Source: Clostridia bacterium (GTDB lineage: Bacteria > Bacillota > Clostridia > Christensenellales > Borkfalkiaceae). From it: a DNA stretch of 64,000 nt. The translations under genes and the position numbers were made by a program. The stretch lies in the NCBI GenBank assembly GCA_017505465.1, contig JAFVPE010000004.1:62001-126000 (forward strand), in the 5' to 3' direction. Below, piece by piece: positions 34,564 through 43,912 of this stretch (its first letter is position 1; every line of letters begins with the position of its first letter). The notes under the pieces were generated by a model, which worked only from the letters and a program-made list of their open reading frames with translations, was not told the DNA's origin and made no database searches.

Positions 34564-36732
34564 ATGAGAAAAGGTAGAATTACCATTCCCACAGATGAAA
34601 ATTACGTGGAAGGAACAAAAAAAATAGCGGATTTATGGGGGGCGGATGCGGTGCGCGATTGCGACGGTACGCACCTGCCTAAAAATGCGCTTGAAATTGC
34701 CGATAAGGTGTATAATACCTATTTTGTGGTGCGCGGCGACAACGCTTGGGCAGACAAGCACACGGACGAATTGCAAAGCGTACTATTGATGACGAACTAT
34801 TGCTTGGCGACAGAAGATACGGTTGTCATTGACCTTTTGAAAGGGTATTCGCATGATCAGCTAGGTATAAACGAGGAAAACCCTAAAAAATATTGGCAGG
34901 TGTTTGACCGTACGACGGGGGAAGAAATCTTCACTTGGGAATACGTAGGTGGGGGGCAGGTATGCGTTGAAAATGCAAAACCCTACCATGAATACACCGT
35001 CAATTTCTTTGCGACAAACCTTTGGGACTCTACCCAAATGTATAATTATATAACCAACAACTGGAATATTGAAAAACACAAGGTTATGGAGCCGAGATAT
35101 GCGGCGACTTTCGAGCATATTAAAGAGAATATGCGCAAATGGTGTGAGGAAAACAAGAACGTAAACGTGGTAAGATACACGACGTTTTTGTATCATTTCT
35201 TCTTAGTGTTCAATGAAATGAATAAAGAAAAACACGTGGACTGGTTCGGCTATCCGATGACGGCAAGTCCACGCGCATTCGACGATTTTGAAAAGGAATA
35301 CGGCTATACGCTGAAAGCGGAAGATATTGTTGCACAAGGTACTTATCAAAATAACTTTGTCAATCCCACGAAGAAATTTCTCGATTATATGGAGTTTACG
35401 GAAAAGTACGTTACCAAGACGGTACGCGAACTAGTAGATATCGTGCACGCAGAAGGGAAAGAGGCGATGATGTTCCTCGGCGATAGCTGGATTGGTACAG
35501 AGCCCTACGGTGAGCATTTTAAGGATTTGAATTTGGATGCAATCGTTGGTAGCGTCGGTGGTGGCGTAACGGTGAGAATGCTTTCGGATATGCCGCACGT
35601 AAAATACCGCGAGGGTAGATTTTTGCCCTATTTCTTCCCCGACACCTTCTTTGAAGGAAATGAGGAAAATGCCGTGGAAGAGCTCAACCGCAACTGGGTT
35701 ACGGCGCGCAGAGCTATGATGCGCAATCCAATTGACAGAATCGGCTTTGGCGGGTATTTAGAGCTTGCTGCAAAATTCCCGAAATTTATAGAGCGGGCAG
35801 GGCAGGTATGCGATGAGTTCCGTTATATCTATGATACGGTGAAAACGCAGAGACCGAAAAATTTCGCAAAAGTGGCAGTTTTAAACACGTGGGGTAAGAA
35901 GCGTAGCTGGATGGCGCACATGGTCGCGCACGAGCTGTGGTATCAGCCGAATTATTCCTATCAAGGAATTTACGAGGCGCTTAGCGGTATGCCCGTAGAC
36001 GTACAGTTTATCAACTTTGACGACGTAAGATCGGGCAAACTTGACGAATTTGACGTGGTTATTAATGCAGGCGACGCAGGTACGGCGTGGAGCGGTGGCG
36101 ACAACTGGAAAGATGAAAAAGTGTTGACTGCGGTTAGAAAATTTGTACATAACGGCGGTGGATTCATAGGCATCGGTGAGCCGACGGCGGTACAAAGCAA
36201 CGGCAAATTCTTCCAGCTTTCCGACGTTTTGGGTGTAGAAAAGGAATGTGGCTTTACGCTTTCCGAGGATAAATATAACATCGAAAAGCACGGCGAGCAT
36301 TTCATTTTGGACGGCATTGACGCACCCGTGGATTACGGCGAAGAAAAGAAGAATATTTTTGCGCTTGACGGTGCAAACGTGGTGGATATCGTATTCTCTG
36401 ATCGATTTACAAGAAAGGTAAACGTTGGCGAGGTGAGGATGGCAACGAATGCTTATGGTAGGGGCAGAAGCTTCTATATCACGGGCTTGCCTTATTCGGC
36501 GCAGAACGCAAAGCTTTTGTATCGCGCCATTCTTTGGACGGCAGGGAAAGAGAATATGGATAAGAAATCCTATTGTACAAATTCTCTCACGGAAGCCCAT
36601 TTCTATGGGGACAGGTATGCGATTACCAACAATACGAACGTAAAACAGACAACGACTTTCTATGATATGGATGGCAAAGCTCAAGATATCATATTGAAAC
36701 CTTACGAGATGAAATGGATCAACAAAGAATAA
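34564..36732 (+). CDS. GH112 family phosphorylase (galactosyl-N-acetylhexosamine or galactosyl-rhamnose)
   Basis: 722 residues, cytoplasmic. The start MRKGRITIPTDENY and the following LWGADAVRDCDGTHLP are characteristic of the GH112 phosphorylases. Further family segments are YPMTASPRAFDDFEKEYGY and FLGDSWIGTEPYGEHF in the barrel, and a glutaminase-like domain from about residue 440 (AVLNTWGKKRSWMAHM), ending in a small beta domain. These enzymes cut beta-galactosides with phosphate, giving galactose 1-phosphate plus GlcNAc, GalNAc or rhamnose. With GH78 enzymes in the same window, galactosyl-rhamnose phosphorolysis is a serious alternative to the usual lacto-N-biose/galacto-N-biose annotation. 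A new transcription unit starts here, after a terminator. Confidence 0.93.
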   Translation: MRKGRITIPTDENYVEGTKKIADLWGADAVRDCDGTHLPKNALEIADKVYNTYFVVRGDNAWADKHTDELQSVLLMTNYCLATEDTVVIDLLKGYSHDQLGINEENPKKYWQVFDRTTGEEIFTWEYVGGGQVCVENAKPYHEYTVNFFATNLWDSTQMYNYITNNWNIEKHKVMEPRYAATFEHIKENMRKWCEENKNVNVVRYTTFLYHFFLVFNEMNKEKHVDWFGYPMTASPRAFDDFEKEYGYTLKAEDIVAQGTYQNNFVNPTKKFLDYMEFTEKYVTKTVRELVDIVHAEGKEAMMFLGDSWIGTEPYGEHFKDLNLDAIVGSVGGGVTVRMLSDMPHVKYREGRFLPYFFPDTFFEGNEENAVEELNRNWVTARRAMMRNPIDRIGFGGYLELAAKFPKFIERAGQVCDEFRYIYDTVKTQRPKNFAKVAVLNTWGKKRSWMAHMVAHELWYQPNYSYQGIYEALSGMPVDVQFINFDDVRSGKLDEFDVVINAGDAGTAWSGGDNWKDEKVLTAVRKFVHNGGGFIGIGEPTAVQSNGKFFQLSDVLGVEKECGFTLSEDKYNIEKHGEHFILDGIDAPVDYGEEKKNIFALDGANVVDIVFSDRFTRKVNVGEVRMATNAYGRGRSFYITGLPYSAQNAKLLYRAILWTAGKENMDKKSYCTNSLTEAHFYGDRYAITNNTNVKQTTTFYDMDGKAQDIILKPYEMKWINKE

Positions 36733-36816
36733 GGGTGGGGTAATAAAAAATATTGGAGCAATTTGTACGTCAATTAGACGTAGAAGTCTATGTGCTTTTT
36801 TGGGGAACGTATAGCT

Positions 36817-39018
36817 ATGCGCGCAAAAAAATATAATATTCAATACGAAAATAGCATAAAAAATTGGGATGAAGCTTTACCTCTGGGGAATGGGAAATTA
36901 GGGTGTTTGATTTATGGGGACGGGCCTCTCCGTTTTGCTCTTGATAGGGTAGATCTTTGGGATATGCGTCCGCACCCTGCTACGAAGGAGAACGGGTTTA
37001 ATTATAAAAATCTCGTGCGCCTTGTGAAAAGCGGCAGTAAAGAGGATTGGGAAGAATACGAGCGCTTGTTTGATAAAATTTGCTCGGATTTTGCTTACCC
37101 TACTAAAATTACGGCAGGGCGTATGGAGTTGGATTTTGGCGAACCGTTTGATAGCCTTTCCTCGGACGTGGATTTGGCGACGGCAACGGCGCATATATCC
37201 TGCAAGGATAGAAATATTTTTGTGGAGTCCTTTATGAGCGCTACGGAATATGTTGGTGTGGCGCGAGTACGGGGAAATTTCCGTTTACAGCTTCACGTGC
37301 CTAAGTATATTTCGGAGCAAGAGAGCTGTGGCGGTTTGCAGTATCCGCAGGCAGAGCTTGTAGAAGAAGATAGTTTCACCTATTGTGTGCAACAAACCTT
37401 GACGGATTTTTGTTATGGAATTATCGTTTATCGAGCAGTGGGTGTCGATTGCGAGGAATTGTATTTTACCATTATGACGGGTACAAGTGAAGATGTGTCG
37501 CGAATGGTATCTACGGCAAAACAAGAGTTGATTAGAGTATCGAAAGTTGGATATCAAAGACTAAAAGCCAAACATATTTCTTGGTGGCAAAAGTATTGGA
37601 GATTGTCGGAAATTTCTATTCCCGATACACTTTTGGAGAAAACGTATTATCGCTCGTGGTATTTGTTTGCCTCTTGCTCGAGAAAGGGCTTTTATCCTAT
37701 GCCATTACAAGGTGTGTGGACGGCGGATAATGAAAAGCGCCCCCCATGGAAAGGGGATTATCATCATGATACGAACACGCAACTTTCTTATCAGGCATTT
37801 TTGAAGGCTAATCGCTTGGATGAGGGTAGGGTATTCATTGACTATTTGTGGAAAATGAAGGATACCTTCACTGCGTTTGCTAAGAATTTCTTTGGAGTAG
37901 ACGGTATTTTGTTGCCTTCTTGCTCGACGCTCGACGGTAAGCCGATTGGTGGCTGGGCGCATTATGCGTTTTCTCCAACGATGACCATTTGGGCGATACA
38001 AAGCTTTGATGAGTATTATCTTTATACGGGCGATGAGGAGTTTTTGCGGTCGTATGCATATCCTTATTTCCAAGGTGTAGGCAAGGCGATTGCAGGATTG
38101 TTGGAGGAAAATAATGGAAAATTATATTTGCCGCTTTCTAGTTCGCCTGAAATCTATGATGCAACGAGAGAGGCGTATTTGAAACCAAATTCTAACTTTG
38201 ATTTGGCATTGATAAAATATCTTTATAAAACGCTTGTTTCCTATGCAAACAAATTAGGGGAGAGCGCAGATACGTATATTTCTATTTTAGAAAAATTGGA
38301 TGACATAGCTATAGATAAAGAGGGAGTTGTCCTGTTGGATCCAACGCAAAGACTCCCCGAATCACATCGGCATTTTTCGCACGTAATGTGTATGTATCCT
38401 TTACATCTTCTTAATTACGACACCGAAGAAAATAAGAGAATCTATCAAAATACCTTGTTGCATTTAGAACAGCTTGGAACAGGTTGGTGGGTTGGATTTT
38501 CATTCGCAATGAGCGCGCAGCTTTATGCAATGGCGCATAACGGAAATGCTGCTTATGAAAAACTGCGAATGTTTGCTAAGGGATTTGTGGCGGATAACGG
38601 ATTTCACTTAAATGGGGATTTCAAGAATTATGGCTTTTCGCAATGGCACTATCGTCCTTTCACGTTGGAAAGCTTGTTTGGTTATTGCGATGCGCTACAG
38701 GAAATGTTATTACAGGAACATCAAGGATATTTAGATATTTTTCCTGCGATACCACAAGAATGGAAAAAACTTGATTTCTCTTTTAGGAATTTGCGCTCCT
38801 ATAATGGTGTGCTTGTAAGCGCCAAGTGGCGAGGCGGTAGAATTTTAAGTATCGAGTTAAAAGCTTCTCAAGAAACGGAAATTAGCCTTAAAAATTGTTT
38901 TGAAAAGGAGTATATATATTTAAAAGCAAAAGACGGGGTGCATTGTATTCAAGCGCAAGAAGGATATTTGCACGTAAAGTTGAAAGGCGGGGATAAAAAA
39001 TTGCTGTATTCCATTTAA
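36817..39018 (+). CDS. Glycoside hydrolase family 95 protein (alpha-L-fucosidase/galactosidase type)
   Basis: About 733 residues, cytoplasmic. The start at 36817 gives MRAKKYNIQYENSIKNWDEA, which leads into ALPLGNGKLGCLIYG, the conserved opening of GH95; the upstream ATG at 36790 adds nine residues without support. The helical barrel has LQGVWTADNEKRPPWKGDYH, then DTNTQLSYQAF, and near residue 525 a HRHFSHVMCMYPLHLL segment matching the family's HRHxSHLY. These place the catalytic acids in the region of the barrel. GH95 releases alpha-1,2-fucose or alpha-L-galactose from glycan branches. No signal, so it acts on imported oligosaccharides. It is separated from the GH112 gene by 84 bp. Confidence 0.87.
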   Translation: MRAKKYNIQYENSIKNWDEALPLGNGKLGCLIYGDGPLRFALDRVDLWDMRPHPATKENGFNYKNLVRLVKSGSKEDWEEYERLFDKICSDFAYPTKITAGRMELDFGEPFDSLSSDVDLATATAHISCKDRNIFVESFMSATEYVGVARVRGNFRLQLHVPKYISEQESCGGLQYPQAELVEEDSFTYCVQQTLTDFCYGIIVYRAVGVDCEELYFTIMTGTSEDVSRMVSTAKQELIRVSKVGYQRLKAKHISWWQKYWRLSEISIPDTLLEKTYYRSWYLFASCSRKGFYPMPLQGVWTADNEKRPPWKGDYHHDTNTQLSYQAFLKANRLDEGRVFIDYLWKMKDTFTAFAKNFFGVDGILLPSCSTLDGKPIGGWAHYAFSPTMTIWAIQSFDEYYLYTGDEEFLRSYAYPYFQGVGKAIAGLLEENNGKLYLPLSSSPEIYDATREAYLKPNSNFDLALIKYLYKTLVSYANKLGESADTYISILEKLDDIAIDKEGVVLLDPTQRLPESHRHFSHVMCMYPLHLLNYDTEENKRIYQNTLLHLEQLGTGWWVGFSFAMSAQLYAMAHNGNAAYEKLRMFAKGFVADNGFHLNGDFKNYGFSQWHYRPFTLESLFGYCDALQEMLLQEHQGYLDIFPAIPQEWKKLDFSFRNLRSYNGVLVSAKWRGGRILSIELKASQETEISLKNCFEKEYIYLKAKDGVHCIQAQEGYLHVKLKGGDKKLLYSI

Positions 39019-39103
39019 TGGGGAAGGGAAACATATCCTTAAGAAAATTAACCCTTGATGGGAAAACGTTGGATTTTGTCTAATTTACTGCATAGAAAAT
39101 TTT

Positions 39104-39130
39104 AAGGGGTGACCGTTACGGTCACCCCTT
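39104..39130 (+). terminator. 12-bp hairpin after the GH95 gene
   Basis: A perfect 12-bp stem (39104-39115 with 39119-39130) with a 3-nt loop. It is followed by TTGTTG, so the U-run is weak. It is the first of two tandem hairpins. Confidence 0.7.
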
Positions 39131-39145
39131 GTTGTATAAAGAATA

Positions 39146-39178
39146 CCCCGCGTTTTCACGCGGGGATATTTATTTTTA
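39146..39178 (+). terminator. Second terminator hairpin before the alanine dehydrogenase gene
   Basis: CCCCGCG/CGCGGGG (39146-39152 with 39159-39165) with a TTTTCA loop, followed by a T-rich tail (ATATTTATTTTTATG). Confidence 0.75.
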
Positions 39179-39227
39179 TGTTTAGAGGCAAAGATTTTAA
39201 TATTTTCTTTATTTATAAGCCAATTTG

Positions 39228-39256
39228 TTGCCTTTCTAAAATAATTATGTTAAAAT
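39228..39256 (+). promoter_or_regulatory. Promoter of the alanine dehydrogenase gene
   Basis: TTGCCT at 39228-39233, a 17-bp spacer and TAAAAT at 39251-39256, about 42 bp before the start codon. Confidence 0.55.
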
Positions 39257-39297
39257 AGTAAAGAATTTCAAAAAATGAATAAAGATAGGAGTAGGTT

Positions 39298-40461
39298 ATG
39301 GTTTTTGGTATTTTAAAAGAAATCAAGGAAGGCGAATATAGAGTTATTTGTACACCTGCGGAAGTAAAGACAATTGTGGCTTCGGGGCATACCGTTTTGG
39401 CGCAAAAGGATTGCGGTAAGGCGGCAGGCTTTTCCAATGAAAAGTATATCGAGGCAGGGGCGGAAATCGTAGACACAATGGAAGAGATTTACGCAAGATG
39501 CGATATGGTTGCGAAAGTCAAGGAATTTATGGCGGTGGAATATCCGCTCATTTGTGAAAATCAAATCATTCTCGGTTGTATTCATCCTGCAGGACATCCC
39601 GAAGAAGTGGATGCCATTTTGCAAAGCAAATGTATTGCTTTTACGGCGGAAGACGCGCATAGATACGGTTCGCCCAACTGCGAGGCGGCAGGGAAGCAAG
39701 GCGCATTATTCGGCTTGGAATCCATGCTTTCTATCAATGGAGGAAAGGGTAAATACGTTGGCGGCTTTGCGGGCGCGCCCGGTATGAACGTCCTTATTTT
39801 GGGCGCAGGTTTGGTCGGCAAAAGTGCGTTGCAGGTGCTTCATGCGCTCGGCGCAAACTGTACGGTGATGGACATCAACGTCGGCGTGCTTCGCTCGGTA
39901 ATGGAACAGTACGGCAGCAAGGTAAACACGATGATGTGTAACAAGGAAACGATTGCCTCTGTTCTGCCGCAAACGGATATGGTTCTTAACTGCGTAAAAT
40001 GGCCGAAAGAGAGAAAGGATTTCCTGATTGATAAGGAAATGCTTAAACTTATGGAGCCCGGCTCGGTACTCGTAGACATTTCCAACGACGATCCCGGTGC
40101 GATTGAAAGCAGCCACGAAACCCACCACGACAATCCCCGTTACGTGGTGAACGGCATCGTGCATTATTGCGTGGCGAATATCCCCGGCGCGGTGGCGCAA
40201 TCCACTTCGATTGCCTATGCGTCGGAAATGTTGCCCATGATTATGAGTATTTTGAACGACGGCGTTGAAAAGTGCTGTATCAAAGACGGCTTCTACCGTA
40301 GAAGTCTTACGGCGTATAAGGGCTTGCTCACACACGAGGAAACGTCGGCAATGCAAAACAAACCTTGGATTCGCCCCGAAGACGTGTTGGGGATTGCTAA
40401 CGAGAAATTGGATTTTGCACCGCCTGCTACCGTAACCAAATCGACGAATTTTTATAAGTAA
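39298..40461 (+). CDS. ald: Alanine dehydrogenase
   Basis: 387 residues, close to the usual ~370. Cytoplasmic NAD-dependent enzyme that interconverts L-alanine and pyruvate with ammonia. The N-terminal catalytic domain shows GILKEIKEGEYRV, MVAKVKEF (the substrate-binding Lys) and IHPAGHPEE, which replaces the usual YLHLA around the active-site His. The Rossmann domain has LILGAGLVGKSALQVLHALG followed by the acidic MDIN. YVVNGIVHYCVANIPGAVAQ is the conserved hinge. It stands alone between terminators and its own promoter, with ribosome site AGGAG. The His-Pro variation is unusual, so a related amino-acid dehydrogenase is possible. Confidence 0.83.
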   Translation: MVFGILKEIKEGEYRVICTPAEVKTIVASGHTVLAQKDCGKAAGFSNEKYIEAGAEIVDTMEEIYARCDMVAKVKEFMAVEYPLICENQIILGCIHPAGHPEEVDAILQSKCIAFTAEDAHRYGSPNCEAAGKQGALFGLESMLSINGGKGKYVGGFAGAPGMNVLILGAGLVGKSALQVLHALGANCTVMDINVGVLRSVMEQYGSKVNTMMCNKETIASVLPQTDMVLNCVKWPKERKDFLIDKEMLKLMEPGSVLVDISNDDPGAIESSHETHHDNPRYVVNGIVHYCVANIPGAVAQSTSIAYASEMLPMIMSILNDGVEKCCIKDGFYRRSLTAYKGLLTHEETSAMQNKPWIRPEDVLGIANEKLDFAPPATVTKSTNFYK

Positions 40462-40487
40462 GAGCATAAGTGTGCTTGCATAGCGCT

Positions 40488-40518
40488 ACGGTGTGTCCGA
40501 AAGGGTGCACCGTTTTTT
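40488..40518 (+). terminator. Rho-independent terminator of ald
   Basis: ACGGTG/CACCGT (40488-40493 with 40508-40513) with an inner GTCC-GAAA-GGG pairing and a run of six T. Confidence 0.8.
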
Positions 40519-40564
40519 GATAAATACGTGGAAAAAACGTAAAGTATAAAAGAAGAAAAGGATA

Positions 40565-40593
40565 TTGACATAGCCGACTTTTTGCTTTATAAT
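40565..40593 (+). promoter_or_regulatory. Consensus sigma-A promoter
   Basis: TTGACA at 40565-40570, a 17-bp spacer and TATAAT at 40588-40593: both boxes match the consensus fully. It drives the gene at 40654 and probably the GH1 gene behind it. Any start codon upstream of about 40600 is excluded by it. Confidence 0.85.
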
Positions 40594-40653
40594 AATGCTG
40601 TGATAAAATCGGCAGTAAGAGTATATCAAACCGCTTACATAAAAGGAGAAAAT

Positions 40654-42537
40654 ATGAATCGCATTTTAGTCATCACCGACGGGGATTCCGACTTTTTGCG
40701 GCTTTTACAGAAGAACTGCAATATTACCGTGATGTCGTTAAATACCGTTAGCGTGGACGCAAACGCTTTTGATGCGCTTTGCGTACTCGTGGGGAATGGC
40801 AACTACCCCACGAATCTTTCCGCGCCCTTACACGACCTGATGGACAAAATGAGAAGGGCGGAAAAACCCGTTTTTTGCGAATTCGTCGGTCCGATTGGCG
40901 GCGTAAGATTGCGTGGCACGGAAAGCACCGAGCGTCAAAGAATGGTGTACAATTCCAAGGCGTTTGAAGTGGAAGGCTTGCAGGATGGCGACTTGTTCGA
41001 TGGGCATAGCAACGAGTGTATTAAATTTTTGCCCGTGGAAGAATGGCACGCCCCGATACTCACCTATCAAGAGTACGTCTGCGCACACGATAATATGAAA
41101 ATCACGGAAGAAAAGCACAAAGAAGGGCTTCGCGCTCTTTGGTGGATGGAAAAGACTACGTTGATTTCTTCCATTCGGCTTTGTAATTTCCGTCGAGCGA
41201 GATTCACGCCCGAAGCAAATTGGCGCGCGCTTATCCAAGAAATCGTACGGTTCTTGGCGGGGGAGCGCATTACGGTAGAGTTTGAAGCTCCCGTATGTAT
41301 CCATGAAACCGTCGAAGTAAAGAGTGCGGCGGACGTCAAGGCGGCGGTGCAGCGTGGGCTCGATTGGATTGCCAACGCAAACATATTGAAAAACGGCGGT
41401 AAGGGGGGCGCATTCGAAGGCTTTACCAACCGCATTACGGCGAAAGAAGGGACGCATATCCGCAACAATACCATTCGTACCGATTGTACGTGCGAAATTG
41501 GCGGTGCGTTGCTCTTTGACGCTTTCTTGACGGGCAATCCAAAATCGAAAGAGGCGGCGGACAATCTTTTCAAATTCGCTTTTGATTGGTTGCAGGTGAA
41601 GGAAGGCGAACACCGTGGTATGGTACGTTGGTCGGAGGACGCATGGGAAACCTGCTATCAAGACGACGTGGCGCGCGCATTGTTGCCTCTTTTGCTTTGT
41701 CAGCATTTCGACAAGGAAGTTCCGTATTTTGAAGAAATCAAGCAAGCGCTTGACTATATGCTCATTACAACGGGGGCGGACGGACTTCGCATAGCCGCAA
41801 CGGAAATGCGGAATACGACCGCGGAGTTTATCGAAGCGGTACAACCAGCAGGTTACGCTGCGCCGTGCGCGCATTTCAATTCCTATTACCATGCAATATT
41901 ATTGCTCGCTTATCGCATTTGCAAAAAGCCGCAGTATTTGGAAATGGCGGAAAAGGGACTTGCAACTCTTATGGCGGCTTATCCCGATACTCGCCGTGAA
42001 ACGAGCGAAACGGAAGAACAGTGCAGGCTTATATTGCCGCTCGCGGTTTTGTACGGCGTGACGGGCAAGAAGGAGCATTACGATTGGCTTTGCCGTGTTG
42101 CGGACGATTTACAAAACCGCCGTCACCCTTCGGGTGGTTATGCGGAATGGGATACGGGCTACAAGGCGTTTTGTTCGAGAAATCACAAGGGGGAATGTGC
42201 GCTCCTTGCCGATAACGGCGATCCTATTGCCGACTTGCTCTATTCGAACAATTGGTTGCCGCTCGGATTTTCTTATGCCTATCTTGTGACGGGCGAAAAG
42301 CGTTTTGCGGAGCTTTGGAACGTGACGGCTTCGTTTATGATGAAAGCGCAAATCCATAGCGACAACAAGCTTTTGGACGGCGCTTGGGCGAGAGCATTTG
42401 ATATGAACCGAAGTGAAAACTACGGCATACCGCACGACGTCGGTTGGGGACCTTACTGCATCGAGAGTGGTTGGACGGTAGGTGAAATTTTGATGGGCCT
42501 GCAGTTTATGCAGCTCGCAGAGAAAAAATACGCATAA
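40654..42537 (+). CDS. Putative six-hairpin-type glycosidase with N-terminal alpha/beta domain
   Basis: About 627 residues from ATG 40654, which follows AAAGGAG (40642-40648). An in-frame ATG at 40582 lies inside the promoter and is rejected. I do not recognise a named family. Residues ~1-215 look like an alpha/beta flavodoxin- or amidotransferase-like domain (NRILVITDGDSDFLRLL; ALCVLVGNGNYP; KPVFCEFVGPIGG), as in ThuA-like proteins. From about residue 235 the protein is helical with Trp- and Gly-rich loops in a repeating pattern (VQRGLDWIANANI; RWSEDAWETCYQDDVARALL; NHWLP-type ends), suggesting an (alpha/alpha)6 barrel. The WSEDAWETCYQDD block could hold acid residues. It is upstream of GH1 and shares its unit. 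Confidence 0.65.
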   Translation: MNRILVITDGDSDFLRLLQKNCNITVMSLNTVSVDANAFDALCVLVGNGNYPTNLSAPLHDLMDKMRRAEKPVFCEFVGPIGGVRLRGTESTERQRMVYNSKAFEVEGLQDGDLFDGHSNECIKFLPVEEWHAPILTYQEYVCAHDNMKITEEKHKEGLRALWWMEKTTLISSIRLCNFRRARFTPEANWRALIQEIVRFLAGERITVEFEAPVCIHETVEVKSAADVKAAVQRGLDWIANANILKNGGKGGAFEGFTNRITAKEGTHIRNNTIRTDCTCEIGGALLFDAFLTGNPKSKEAADNLFKFAFDWLQVKEGEHRGMVRWSEDAWETCYQDDVARALLPLLLCQHFDKEVPYFEEIKQALDYMLITTGADGLRIAATEMRNTTAEFIEAVQPAGYAAPCAHFNSYYHAILLLAYRICKKPQYLEMAEKGLATLMAAYPDTRRETSETEEQCRLILPLAVLYGVTGKKEHYDWLCRVADDLQNRRHPSGGYAEWDTGYKAFCSRNHKGECALLADNGDPIADLLYSNNWLPLGFSYAYLVTGEKRFAELWNVTASFMMKAQIHSDNKLLDGAWARAFDMNRSENYGIPHDVGWGPYCIESGWTVGEILMGLQFMQLAEKKYA

Positions 42538-42557
42538 TGCGAAAAGGAGAATAAAAA

Positions 42558-43868
42558 ATGGCATTTTCAAAAGATTTCCTTTGGGGGGCTGCAAGTGCGG
42601 CACACCAAGTAGAAGGAGCATGGAATGAAGATGGTAAAACGCCCAACATTTGGGACGCATTTGCAAAAGGACACGTAGAATACGGCGACGACGGCAAGGT
42701 GGCTTGCGACCATTATCACCGCTATAAAGAAGACGTGGCGTTGATGAAAAAAATTGGCTTAAAGAGCTACCGTTTCTCTATTAGTTGGGCGCGTATTTAT
42801 CCTGACGATAGCGGTAAAGTCAATGAAAAGGGCTTACAGTTCTATAAAAATCTCGTAGACGAGCTTTTAGGTGCAGGTATCGAGCCGATGTGTACTCTTT
42901 TCCATTGGGATTTGCCGATGTGGGTACACGAAAAGGGAGCTTGGTTAACGGAAGAGGGTATCGATGCTTTCGTGCAGTATGCTGCGACCTGTGTAGAAGC
43001 GCTTTCCGATAAAATTAAATATTGGTTGACCTTTAACGAGCCGGAGTGCTTTATTGACGCAGGCTATGGCGCAGGGGCGCACGCGCCATTCCTTTCTTTG
43101 GGAAAAGAAACGGTAGATAAAATTACGCGTGGCGTTATGATTGCGCACGGCAAAGCGGTTGTTAGAATGCGCGAAGTGGCAAAACAGCCGATCAAAATCG
43201 GCACGGCGCATGCGGCTTGCGTAACTTCGCCCGTTAACGAAACGCCTGAAGAAATCGAAAAAGCAAGGATATCCACCTTTGAAACGGATAGACGGTGCTA
43301 TTGTTCTTGGTGGTCGGATCCTGTATTTCTTGGCAAGCGTCAAGTCGGGACAAACTATTTGAGCGACGAGGATTTGAAAATCATTTGTCAACCCTTGGAT
43401 TTTTACGCGTTCAATATGTACAACGCAGACGGTTACGGCGCACCGAAATACGAGGCGAATCCGCGCTCGTATCCTGGATATCCGCTCACCGCAATGGATT
43501 GGCATATTACGCCCGAATGCTTGTATTGGGGGGCTCGTTTCTGTTACGAGAGATACGGCTTGCCCATTATGATTACCGAAAACGGTATGGCGAACGTCGA
43601 TTTCATCATGTTGGACGGCAAGGTGCACGATCCGCAACGAATCGACTACGTACATAGACATTTGAAATGGTTAAAGCGTGCGGCGGACGAGAATATTCCC
43701 GTTATCGGCTATCAATATTGGTCGATTATGGACAATTTCGAGTGGGCGAAAGGGTATTCCAAGCGCTTTGGCTTGATTTACGTCGATTATCCCGCGTGCG
43801 AAAGAATACTCAAAGATTCTGCGTATTTCTATGCCGACGTCATCAAAACCAACGGCGAAAACTTGTAA
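42558..43868 (+). CDS. GH1 family beta-glucosidase
   Basis: 436 residues, cytoplasmic. Starts with the family's FLWGAASAAHQVEGAW. Catalytic residues are clear: acid/base Glu in WLTFNEPECF and nucleophile Glu in IMITENGMA. QYWSIMDNFEWAKGYSKRFG is the conserved aglycone region before the C-terminus. GH1 members hydrolyse beta-glucosides, beta-galactosides or 6-phospho derivatives; the loop after DNFEWAKGY lacks the Ser/Lys/Tyr set I would expect of phospho-beta-glucosidases, so a free sugar substrate is favoured. Ribosome site AAAAGGAGAATA. It ends the unit started at the 40565 promoter. Confidence 0.95.
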   Translation: MAFSKDFLWGAASAAHQVEGAWNEDGKTPNIWDAFAKGHVEYGDDGKVACDHYHRYKEDVALMKKIGLKSYRFSISWARIYPDDSGKVNEKGLQFYKNLVDELLGAGIEPMCTLFHWDLPMWVHEKGAWLTEEGIDAFVQYAATCVEALSDKIKYWLTFNEPECFIDAGYGAGAHAPFLSLGKETVDKITRGVMIAHGKAVVRMREVAKQPIKIGTAHAACVTSPVNETPEEIEKARISTFETDRRCYCSWWSDPVFLGKRQVGTNYLSDEDLKIICQPLDFYAFNMYNADGYGAPKYEANPRSYPGYPLTAMDWHITPECLYWGARFCYERYGLPIMITENGMANVDFIMLDGKVHDPQRIDYVHRHLKWLKRAADENIPVIGYQYWSIMDNFEWAKGYSKRFGLIYVDYPACERILKDSAYFYADVIKTNGENL

Positions 43869-43876
43869 GATAAACA

Positions 43877-43903
43877 AAAAGACCTGTCAAAGACAGGTCT
43901 TTT
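43877..43903. terminator. Bidirectional terminator between GH1 and GH29 genes
   Basis: An 11-bp stem AAAGACCTGTC/GACAGGTCTTT with a 3-nt loop, flanked by A-runs on the left and T-runs on the right. The GH1 gene ends 9 bp before it and the minus-strand GH29 gene ends 10 bp after it. Confidence 0.85.
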
Positions 43904-43912
43904 ATTTTTTAT

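Noticed and set aside
40582..40653. Upstream in-frame ATG (40582) for the six-hairpin-type gene
   Set aside because: It lies within the consensus promoter, upstream of the transcription start, and has no ribosome site.
40828..41892. 354-codon minus-strand frame opposite the six-hairpin-type gene
   Set aside because: Composition typical of a shadow frame and no start signals; the plus-strand gene is supported by promoter and ribosome site.
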